A program made the translations under genes and the position numbers. From Puniceicoccales bacterium (GTDB taxonomy: Bacteria; Verrucomicrobiota; Verrucomicrobiia; Opitutales; JAIRKQ01): a DNA stretch of 35,876 nucleotides. Of the stretch, positions 28,611 to 35,876 are shown in pieces; position 1 is the first letter of the stretch, and the number at the start of each line of letters is the position of its first letter. The notes under the pieces were generated by a model, which was not told the DNA's origin, searched no databases, and saw nothing but the letters and a program-made list of their open reading frames with translations. The stretch spans positions 1 through 35,876 of the forward strand of contig JAITBI010000036.1 of the NCBI GenBank assembly GCA_031283685.1. Direction: 5' to 3'.

Positions 28611-29000
28611 ATGTCTGAAGCAATTATACAAATGCCGGTGGGCACAAATACAGCACCTCAAATCAGCCCAGAATCAGCTAATAACTTATTGAACGCAGTC
28701 AGGAAACCTACAAAAAGTAAACGGGTTACCGCGGAAGTAATACAAGTCCAAAACCCCGATGGGACATCAAGCCTTCACGTGGATAACATAAAAAAGAAAA
28801 AATCCCTTTCAGATAGAACAGTCACCACACTGCGTGCCACGGAAGCGGGTGAAACCATCTCAGCCCTTGGATCTGTTGCCTTTGGGATATATTCTATTGT
28901 TACAGGTAATGCGGCTGTAGGATATCCCGCTATAGCTGGTGGAGCCGGTGTGTTGTGGAAACTTGCAGAATCAAAGATCATTGACTGGCTGAAAAAATAG
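28611..29000 (+). CDS. Uncharacterised small protein with C-terminal Gly/Ala-rich hydrophobic hairpin
   Basis: 129 aa ATG ORF downstream of a consensus-like promoter; polar Ser/Thr/Pro-rich N-terminus, hydrophobic segments VAFGIYSIVTG and AVGYPAIAGGAGVLWKL. Confidence 0.7.
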   Translation: MSEAIIQMPVGTNTAPQISPESANNLLNAVRKPTKSKRVTAEVIQVQNPDGTSSLHVDNIKKKKSLSDRTVTTLRATEAGETISALGSVAFGIYSIVTGNAAVGYPAIAGGAGVLWKLAESKIIDWLKK

Positions 29001-29041
29001 ACCACCCATGATTAATAAACTTGCACATTTGGGCAAATGTA

Positions 29042-30844
29042 TTACTGTGACGCCTTCAAGATATTGAGAAAGGCATCTTGAGGAATTGAAACCTTGCCAA
29101 TCTGTTTCATTCTTTTCTTGCCTTCCTTCTGCTTATCAAGCAATTTTCTTTTCCGAGAAATGTCGCCGCCGTAGCATTTGGCCGTAACATCTTTGCGTAG
29201 AGCCCCGAGTGTTTCCCGGGCGACAACATTGCTTCCAATGGCAGCCTGTATTGCAACTTTAAAAAGCTGGCGGGGCAATAGTTCCTTTAATTTTTCACAC
29301 ATTTCACGACCTCGGGATGCTGCTTTCCCACGGTGAACAATTGATGAAAATGCATCGACCGAATCCCCATTAACAAGAATATCTAGGCGCACAAGGTCGG
29401 ATTGGATATACTCTCCGAAATCGTAATCCATCGAGCCATAGCCCCGCGTAATACTTTTTAGCCTGTCGTTAAAATCTATCAAAATTTCGTTCAGGGGGAG
29501 GTTGCAAGATAGAATCACCTTGTTGGCATCCAATGTTTCGGTCCCATTGCATTCTCCACGTTTTTCACTGATCAGTGCGAGAATATCCCCGATCGAAGCA
29601 TTGGGAATGTGAATCTTTGCATATATGGTCGGTTCATGAATTTCTGAAATATGCGATGGATCGGGCAATTTTAGAGGATTATCGACCTCTATCCAGCTAT
29701 CATCCGTTAGTTTTACCCTATAGACGACGCTTGGATAGGTAGAAATGATGTCCAAATCATATTCGCGCCGCAGACGTTCCTGGACGATGTCCACGTGCAG
29801 CAATCCGAGAAAACCACAGCGAAATCCAAATCCTAAAGCGATAGAACTTTCCGATTGATAAACAAGGGAAGCATCATTCAGTTGCAATTTCGCTAGGCTG
29901 GATTTTAATTTTTCAAAATCATTGGTATCGATGGGATATATGCCACTAAATACCATTGGACGAACATCTTTGTAGCCGGATAGCATCTCCTCGGCTGGAT
30001 CATTTGCCAGCGTTACGGTGTCACCGATTTTAACTTCCGAAACATTCCTGATGTTAGCAATGAAATACCCTATCTGCCCTTCGCTAAGAATATCCATCGG
30101 GCGCATTTTAGGGCAAAAACACCCGACCTCCTTGACCACGTTACTCATCCCGGTGCGCATCATGTAAACGGTATCGCCTACTTTTAAGGATCCTGAAAAT
30201 ATTCTAACATGACAAATTACCCCCTTGTATGGGTCGAATATGGAATCAAAGATCAGTGCGCGTGTTTGGGAAATCTTTTGTGCCGGAGGGGCTGGAATTC
30301 TATCGACTATTGCATTTAGGATGTCGTCGATGCCAATGTCCGATTTCGCACTTGCCAAAAGTGCTTCTTCCCTAGGAATGGCCAAAACATCTTCCAACTG
30401 GTGCAAAACGTCTTCCACGTGTGCTCCCGGCAGATCTATCTTGTTAATCACTGGAATGATGGTTAATCCATGGGCCATCGCCAAATTTGCATTAGCAACG
30501 GTTTGTGCTTCAATGCCTTGGGATGCGTCGACCAATAGTAGAGCACCCTCGCAGGCTGCCAAACTTCTCGAAACTTCGTAGGAAAAATCCACATGGCCAG
30601 GCGTATCGTTCAGATTCAACAGAAAGTTCCCTTTGGTCGGATGATCATACCTCATGGAAACCGGGTGATTTTTAATCGTTATACCCCGCTCACGCTCCAA
30701 ATCCATTGAATCTAGCAATTGATCTTGCATCTCCCGTCTAACGACTGTATTCGTGTGCTCTAGCAATCGATCCGAGAGAGTAGTTTTCCCATGGTCAACA
30801 TGTGCAATGATGCAAAAATTTCTTATTTTGTTTACCAGATCCAT
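29042..30844 (-). CDS. lepA: Elongation factor 4
   Basis: IRNFCIIAHVDHGKTTLSDRLLEHT, DTPGHVDFSYEVSRSLAACEGALLLVDASQGIEAQT, INKIDLPGA, C-terminal KCYGGDISRKRKLLDKQKEGKKRMKQIG. Confidence 0.98.
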   Translation of the reverse strand: MDLVNKIRNFCIIAHVDHGKTTLSDRLLEHTNTVVRREMQDQLLDSMDLERERGITIKNHPVSMRYDHPTKGNFLLNLNDTPGHVDFSYEVSRSLAACEGALLLVDASQGIEAQTVANANLAMAHGLTIIPVINKIDLPGAHVEDVLHQLEDVLAIPREEALLASAKSDIGIDDILNAIVDRIPAPPAQKISQTRALIFDSIFDPYKGVICHVRIFSGSLKVGDTVYMMRTGMSNVVKEVGCFCPKMRPMDILSEGQIGYFIANIRNVSEVKIGDTVTLANDPAEEMLSGYKDVRPMVFSGIYPIDTNDFEKLKSSLAKLQLNDASLVYQSESSIALGFGFRCGFLGLLHVDIVQERLRREYDLDIISTYPSVVYRVKLTDDSWIEVDNPLKLPDPSHISEIHEPTIYAKIHIPNASIGDILALISEKRGECNGTETLDANKVILSCNLPLNEILIDFNDRLKSITRGYGSMDYDFGEYIQSDLVRLDILVNGDSVDAFSSIVHRGKAASRGREMCEKLKELLPRQLFKVAIQAAIGSNVVARETLGALRKDVTAKCYGGDISRKRKLLDKQKEGKKRMKQIGKVSIPQDAFLNILKASQ

Positions 30845-30930
30845 TGAATTCTATGGCTCGCAAAGTTGACAAAAGAACATATTTTGTAAAGCAGATATGA
30901 TGGAGGTCTCCCTCTTGCGACCGATGTGGA

Positions 30931-31989
30931 TCAGTTTGGCATATTCATATCTTCATCTATATTTTCTGCTAAAACTGTTCCTCCGGAAACGTGAACAATT
31001 TTCTTAATTTCCTCTTCCAATGATTTTGCCGTGTCGGGATTGTTTTTAAGATATTGCTTTGCGGCTTCGCGGCCTTGACCAATGAGTTTACCCTTGTGAG
31101 CGATCCAAGCACCCTTCTTTTCTAAAATTTTATGCTCAAGGCCTAGATCTATGATTGAACCGGTTTTAGAAATCCCTTCGTCGAACATTATGTCGAACTC
31201 GCATTCGGTAAACGGCGCAGCCACTTTATTTTTTACAATTTTGACCCGTGTTCTGTTCCCCGTAACTTTTCCGGAACTCTCTTTTATTTGCCCCGTCCTA
31301 CGGATATCGAGCCTAACAGAAGCAAAGAATTTTAATGCTCTGCCTCCTGGTGTTGTTTCTGGATTACCAAACATTACACCAATTTTCTCCCGAATTTGAT
31401 TGGTAAATATGCACACACATTTGGATTTGCTAATGGCGGATGTCAATCGCCGCATGGCTTGGCTCATCATTCTAGCCTGGGACCCAACCGTTACGTCCCC
31501 CATTTGGCCATCGAGTTCTGCTTTGCTTATTAGAGCAGCGACGGAATCGACGACGACAACATCGACAGCTCCGGATCGGATTAGAGTTTCCGTTATATTT
31601 AACGCATCCTCTCCATTTTCAGGCTGTGCCACCATAAGGCTGTCCAAATCAACACCTACAACCTTTGCATATCTTGGGTCAAGTGCATGCTCTACGTCAA
31701 TGAACACGGCGTTTCCGCCTCCCCTTTGAGCCTCTGCTATGAGACTTAGACAAAATGTCGTTTTTCCCGAAGACTCCGGACCAAAGATCTCACAAATCCT
31801 ACCACGAGGAAGTCCTCCTACTCCGAGTGCCAAGTCGAGGGCCAGAGACCCCGTAGAGATAACGGAAACATCCATTTTTTTCGCGTTTCCTAGCTTCATG
31901 ATAGAGCCTTCCCCGAATTGTTTATTTATCGCGGCCATGGCCTGCTCAAGTGAGTTCGAATCTCTCGGATCCCTTGCATCGGTTTTCAT
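30931..31989 (-). CDS. recA: Recombinase A
   Basis: [94 protein letters not shown]. Confidence 0.98.
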   Translation of the reverse strand: MKTDARDPRDSNSLEQAMAAINKQFGEGSIMKLGNAKKMDVSVISTGSLALDLALGVGGLPRGRICEIFGPESSGKTTFCLSLIAEAQRGGGNAVFIDVEHALDPRYAKVVGVDLDSLMVAQPENGEDALNITETLIRSGAVDVVVVDSVAALISKAELDGQMGDVTVGSQARMMSQAMRRLTSAISKSKCVCIFTNQIREKIGVMFGNPETTPGGRALKFFASVRLDIRRTGQIKESSGKVTGNRTRVKIVKNKVAAPFTECEFDIMFDEGISKTGSIIDLGLEHKILEKKGAWIAHKGKLIGQGREAAKQYLKNNPDTAKSLEEEIKKIVHVSGGTVLAENIDEDMNMPN

Positions 31990-32075
31990 GCTAAAGATGG
32001 ATAATATGGAAAATTAAACAATCAAGCATCATTTTTTTTATAGCTTTTAAATGAAAATAATTTAGCATAAGCCCA

Positions 32076-32480
32076 ATGAGTAGTTTACATTTTGATAGGG
32101 AGGATTTTGGTAAATTATTTATTCGATTAGTTTTAGGCATAACCTTGGCAGCCAAAGGTGTCATGTTTCTCGTAGAAGGGCAATCTTTTCTAACTACGTT
32201 GGGGAAAAATTTAAGCATTGTTGGTGTTACATTTTGGCCATTGTTTCTGGGAGGGGTAATTGCCATATGTCACATTGTATGCGGCATAACCATGGCCATT
32301 GGAGCATTTTTTAAAACAAGTACATTTTTATTCGGAACATTTTTCCTATTGGAAGCGGCTTTCAAATATCATATCGGAAGTAATCTAAGCGGTAAAATAT
32401 CCTATCTCGTAATGTTGTCAGCCGTAATGTACGGGTTTATGTTTATCGGCTCGGGATCATATGCCGTACAAAAGCAATGA
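32076..32480 (+). CDS. DoxX-family membrane protein
   Basis: 134 aa, four likely TM segments: FGKLFIRLVLGITLAAKGVMFLVEG...WPLFLGGVIAICHIVCGITMAIGAFFKTSTFLFG. Confidence 0.7.
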   Translation: MSSLHFDREDFGKLFIRLVLGITLAAKGVMFLVEGQSFLTTLGKNLSIVGVTFWPLFLGGVIAICHIVCGITMAIGAFFKTSTFLFGTFFLLEAAFKYHIGSNLSGKISYLVMLSAVMYGFMFIGSGSYAVQKQ

Positions 32481-32883
32481 TGCTCTACGATTAATTGCAA
32501 TATGGAAGGATATCATGTGTAACTTGCCCATAACATCAATTCTGGGGGAAGCGTTGGCCACGCCCACCCAAATAAGCGTTGCATCGATGGTGGTACGTAC
32601 TGCCATATTCCTATCCTTGCTGGCCTTAGGTGGCTACTTTTTCGTTCAATTTCACAGGCGTGGATATTTTTGTAATTACAAAAATACGCCAAATGCTAGT
32701 CACGATGAAATTAAAGTCGTTGCCATACGCATCTTAAATGGCAGGAAATATCTGACGGTCATCGAACATTATGGTAAACGTTTTCTGTTGGCTCTAACTA
32801 ACGATAGAATCGAAAAGCTGTCTGAATGGAATCTGGAAATTCCTCCACCATCGGAAACGGAAATTAATAGCAAGAGAAAATAA
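32461..32883 (+). CDS. Single-TM protein resembling FliO-type flagellar/T3SS biogenesis proteins
   Basis: TM VVRTAIFLSLLALGGYFFVQF followed by KVVAIRILNGRKYLTVIEHYGKRFLLALTNDRIEKL, matching the FliO pattern by eye; start may be 32461 or 32515; overlaps the DoxX-like 3' end. Confidence 0.6.
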   Translation: MPYKSNDALRLIAIWKDIMCNLPITSILGEALATPTQISVASMVVRTAIFLSLLALGGYFFVQFHRRGYFCNYKNTPNASHDEIKVVAIRILNGRKYLTVIEHYGKRFLLALTNDRIEKLSEWNLEIPPPSETEINSKRK

Positions 32884-32893
32884 CCCCAGAATA

Positions 32894-33616
32894 CTAGAAA
32901 TTGGTGAGTTGATCTAAGACACTTAGGGCGTATATGGCAGCAGTTTCTGATCGTAGGACGTTATGATGTGTTAGTCTACATTCAATAAAGTCATTCTGTG
33001 TTAGGTAGGCATATTCGGAGGGGGAAAAATCTCCCTCTGGACCTATGGCCATGCAAATACTCGACTGCGGAAGATGGAATGAAAGGACCTTTTTTATCGG
33101 TTGAGTATTTCCTTTCAATCCGCCGAAAAGTTTTATGCCAAATGGCAACAAATCGATGGATTCAAGCCTTTCAAAATATGAAATTTTTGGAAGAAATGGG
33201 TTCCCGGATTGTTTACATGCTTCAATAGCAGTTTGCTGCCAACGGAGCAATTTATTATCTATTTTCCCTCTTAGTTTGCATTCCGTATTTTGTGTCTCAA
33301 AAAATATTATTTCCGACACTCCTATGGCCGTTGCTTCACGCACAATGTAGTCATTGTTACTGCCTTTTAGTACGGCCTGGAGAAGAGTTATTGGATAGTC
33401 GTGGGGGTTAAATTTATCTATACTTTCAATCCTAATTTGTGCAGATTTCCCATCTGCTACAGCTAGCATCCCGTGGGCATGGAATCCCTTGCCATTCAGC
33501 ACAGTAATTGCCGATCCAATTTGTGCACGCATGACATTGCATAGGTGATGACTCTCGGATTGGGAAAGCTCCAATGTTCCAACTTTCATATCATGTCCAT
33601 AGAAACATTTATGCAT
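32894..33616 (-). CDS. rsmE: 16S rRNA (uracil1498-N3)-methyltransferase
   Basis: LSQSESHHLCNVMRAQIGSAITVLNGKG, LLQAVLKGSNNDYIVREATAIGVSEIIFF, QQTAIEACKQSGNPFLPKI, AIGPEGDFSPSEY, NVLRSETAAIYAL. ORF extends to 33658; MHKCFYGHDM start at 33616 is plausible. Confidence 0.94.
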   Translation of the reverse strand: MHKCFYGHDMKVGTLELSQSESHHLCNVMRAQIGSAITVLNGKGFHAHGMLAVADGKSAQIRIESIDKFNPHDYPITLLQAVLKGSNNDYIVREATAIGVSEIIFFETQNTECKLRGKIDNKLLRWQQTAIEACKQSGNPFLPKISYFERLESIDLLPFGIKLFGGLKGNTQPIKKVLSFHLPQSSICMAIGPEGDFSPSEYAYLTQNDFIECRLTHHNVLRSETAAIYALSVLDQLTNF

Positions 33617-33682
33617 AAATATTTTGTTTGCCAAGTTTATGCGAAATATTTTGCTCACTTCAACAATTTGCAGATACGCAGT

Positions 33683-34309
33683 ATGAAAAACAATGACAAT
33701 GGCCTAGGCGAAGCATTTCAATCGGCGGAATTGAGCGATCGAATATGGTTATTTTTTCAGAAAAACTCCAAAATGGTTTTAATCATTACGGCGATTATGG
33801 TTGCGATTGCAGTGATATTTTGCTTTCAAAAATTATGGACAAACCATGAAATTGCCAATATGGAAAGAGCGTACGCTTCCCTTGAAACCAAGGAAGACAG
33901 AACACTTTTTGTCAAAAAATATAAAAAATTCATGTTGGCAGGAGCAGTATCATTGCTCCTTGGCGATGACTATTTGAAAAATTTGGAATACGAATCTGCC
34001 AGGTCAGCCTATAAAAACGCTGGATCAATTTTAAAACACCACCTATTATTTCCGCGTGCCGTAATCAGTCAAGCCATGGTGGAATACAGATTGAATAACG
34101 TCGCAGGTGCTGAAAAACTTTTAAATTCCGTGATTTATAATAGAAAAATCGATGGAGTTTTCAGAGGAAATGCAGCCTATGCCCTAGCAAATATGCTAAA
34201 AAACGAACGGAAGTCTGAGCAATTGGATTCCCTGCTGCAAGATGTAAGCAACATCAATCTAAGCCCAGAATTTGTCGATGTGATCCACAAAATTTCCGAG
34301 GAAAATTAA
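33683..34309 (+). CDS. Membrane-anchored TPR-like hypothetical protein
   Basis: ATG at 33683 (MKNNDNGLGEAFQSAELSDRIWLFFQKNSKMVLIITAIMVAIAVIF...); helical repeats SARSAYKNAGSILKHHLLFPRAVISQAMVEYRLNNVAGAEKLLNSVI. Confidence 0.75.
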   Translation: MKNNDNGLGEAFQSAELSDRIWLFFQKNSKMVLIITAIMVAIAVIFCFQKLWTNHEIANMERAYASLETKEDRTLFVKKYKKFMLAGAVSLLLGDDYLKNLEYESARSAYKNAGSILKHHLLFPRAVISQAMVEYRLNNVAGAEKLLNSVIYNRKIDGVFRGNAAYALANMLKNERKSEQLDSLLQDVSNINLSPEFVDVIHKISEEN

Positions 34310-34399
34310 GAAGTAAATAATCTGAATAAAAATATTGCATGGGCAGTTTTTTCTCTTGTAAAAGTAAGGCGATTTTGTTGCTTGAACTTGCGTTCATAA

Positions 34400-34474
34400 G
34401 GCGCGATAGCCAAGTGGTAAGGCCGAGGTCTGCAAAACCTCTATCCATCGGTTCGATTCCGATTCGCGCCTCCA
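34400..34474 (+). tRNA. tRNA-Cys (anticodon GCA), CCA encoded
   Basis: GGCGCGA...TCGCGCC acceptor stem, D-stem GCC/GGC, anticodon stem GAGGT-CTGCAAA-ACCTC, T-arm ATCGGTTCGATTCCGAT, discriminator T, CCA. Confidence 0.97.
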
Positions 34475-34493
34475 CGTCCCTTCCCCCGAAATC

Positions 34494-34958
34494 ATGCACG
34501 AAAATCGCAAAGATTGCTTGAGTCGGACAATTAAAAGCGTTTCATGCGGTACCGTGGAAATAAGTGACCTGTCTCTTGGAACGGATATAGTTGAAACGAA
34601 CCGGATTGTGCGGCTGATTGAGCGATTTGGGGAATCCTTTCTGCGAAAAATTTTCAACGGTGATGAAATCGCCTACTGCCTAGGAACATCCAACCCGGCC
34701 AGTGGATTTGCGGCGAGATTTGCCACCAAGGAGGCCTTTTCAAAGGCACTTGGGACCGGCATCGGCAAAAGTGTCGGATGGAAAGACGTTTCCGTTGGAA
34801 AAAAAGCGTCGGGGGAGCCCTACGTGATTTTATCAGGGAAGGCCGTATCCAGCGCGCAAAGTTTGGGTTTTTCCGAAGCGAAAATTTCACTTTCGCACAC
34901 CAAAACGCTTGCCCAAGCCATCGTCGTGCTTATAAGAAAGCAGCATTTCCCGGGGTAA
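34494..34958 (+). CDS. acpS: Holo-[acyl-carrier-protein] synthase
   Basis: LGTDIVETNRIVRLIERFGESFLRKIFNGDEIAYC...GFAARFATKEAFSKALGTGIG...ISLSHTKTLAQAIVVL. True start may be GTG at 34554. Confidence 0.92.
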   Translation: MHENRKDCLSRTIKSVSCGTVEISDLSLGTDIVETNRIVRLIERFGESFLRKIFNGDEIAYCLGTSNPASGFAARFATKEAFSKALGTGIGKSVGWKDVSVGKKASGEPYVILSGKAVSSAQSLGFSEAKISLSHTKTLAQAIVVLIRKQHFPG

Positions 34959-34989
34959 CCACGATGGTCCCCATCCATGAGGCGATGAT

Positions 34990-35876
34990 ATGTTTTCGAC
35001 GATCACTGAAAAAATAGCGGGCGTTTTTAAAAATTTGCGTGGTCTCGGAAAGATTTCCGCAGAAAACATTTCTGACGCGCTGCAAGAAATTCGTGGTGCG
35101 CTCCTGGCCGCCGACGTTAACCGTGAGGCCGCCGATGATTTCATAGGAAAGGTTCGCAAGTCGGCCATCGGGGAAAAAGTTTTCGATAAAATTCTACCGG
35201 AACAGCAGATTGTCAAAATCATATACGACGAACTTGTAGAGCTTCTGGGGGAGCAGGCGGAGTCGGAAAAATATGTCCAAAGGCCCCTGAAGATCCTGCT
35301 CGCCGGATTACACGGATCCGGAAAGACCACGACCGCCGGCAAGTTAGCCATGTTCTTGAAAAATAGCGGCTATAGGCCGCTGCTTGTAGCGTGCGACGTT
35401 CACAGGTTCGCAGCTATCGAACAGCTGAAAACGGTTGCCGACGCCATCCCGGTTGGGTGTTACCATGAGACTGATTCGAAGAATGCGTGCAGGGTTGCCA
35501 AACACGGCCTGCAATATGCGAAAGACAACGATTTTGACGCCATAATTTTCGACACCGCCGGACGATTACACATCGATCGGGAACTAATCGACGAGATCAA
35601 GGCCGTGAAGAAAATCGTTTCGCCCGATGAAATCTTCCTGGTGGCGGACGCGGCCCTTGGGCAGGAATCGGCCAATGTGGCAAAGGCGTTCAACGAAGCT
35701 CTATCATTGTCCGGAATAATTTTAACGAAACTCGATGGTGATACCAGGGGCGGAGCGGCACTATCGATGAAGTATGTGACTGGAGTTCCCATAAAATTCG
35801 TTGGTACGGGAGAAAATTCCACCGATTTATCCGTTTTTCACGGCAAAAGGATGGCTTCTCGCATTTTGGGAATGGG
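34990..35876 (+). CDS. ffh: Signal recognition particle protein Ffh/SRP54, partial (3' end beyond window)
   Basis: Manual translation: MFSTITEKIAGVFKNLRGLGKISAENISDALQEIRGALLAADVN...ILLAGLHGSGKTTTAGKLAMFLK...VACDVHRFAAIEQLK...IIFDTAGRLHID...TKLDGDTRGGAALS...FVGTGE. Absent from the ORF track because it runs off the edge. Confidence 0.96.
   Translation, partial: MFSTITEKIAGVFKNLRGLGKISAENISDALQEIRGALLAADVNREAADDFIGKVRKSAIGEKVFDKILPEQQIVKIIYDELVELLGEQAESEKYVQRPLKILLAGLHGSGKTTTAGKLAMFLKNSGYRPLLVACDVHRFAAIEQLKTVADAIPVGCYHETDSKNACRVAKHGLQYAKDNDFDAIIFDTAGRLHIDRELIDEIKAVKKIVSPDEIFLVADAALGQESANVAKAFNEALSLSGIILTKLDGDTRGGAALSMKYVTGVPIKFVGTGENSTDLSVFHGKRMASRILGM

Noticed and set aside
30225-30581. Plus-strand 118-aa ORF within lepA
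   Set aside because: Antisense to the conserved lepA G domain.
31400-32017. Plus-strand ORFs opposite recA
   Set aside because: Antisense to recA; no independent support.
34400-34474. tRNA-Cys as integration site of a mobile element
   Set aside because: No integrase, no direct repeat of the tRNA 3' end seen within the window.

Overview
The window is a compact, mostly AT-rich bacterial chromosome segment with about 35 genes, almost all protein-coding, and one tRNA. Gene content (type III secretion genes, RNase HIII, meso-DAP-type MurE, MEP-pathway dxr) suggests a PVC-superphylum bacterium, possibly Verrucomicrobiota/Opitutae and possibly host-associated; this taxonomy is inference only. Housekeeping genes recognised: mgtE, RsuA/RluB-type pseudouridine synthase, lgt, dxr, an MsbA-like ABC exporter, sufU-like, comF-like, accD, murE, rnhC, moxR, a folE-folP-folB-folK cluster, lepA, recA, rsmE, tRNA-Cys, acpS and ffh (3' truncated by the window). 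Two edge-crossing genes are missing from the supplied ORF track: a GC-rich, signal-peptide-bearing repeat protein on the minus strand (<1..2096) and ffh (34990..>35876). Main points of interest: (i) a T3SS fragment in which SctQ appears split into two ORFs, the second carrying an acidic tandem-duplicated linker, followed by sctR but no adjacent sctS/T/U; (ii) an ECF sigma / single-TM protein / HtrA-PDZ cluster whose HtrA has lost the catalytic His and Asp; (iii) a DOT1-like class I methyltransferase; (iv) an AccD missing three of the four zinc-ribbon cysteines; (v) a FliO-like small membrane protein; (vi) two uncharacterised proteins that could be secreted effectors. No CRISPR, IS element, integrase or phage module was recognised.
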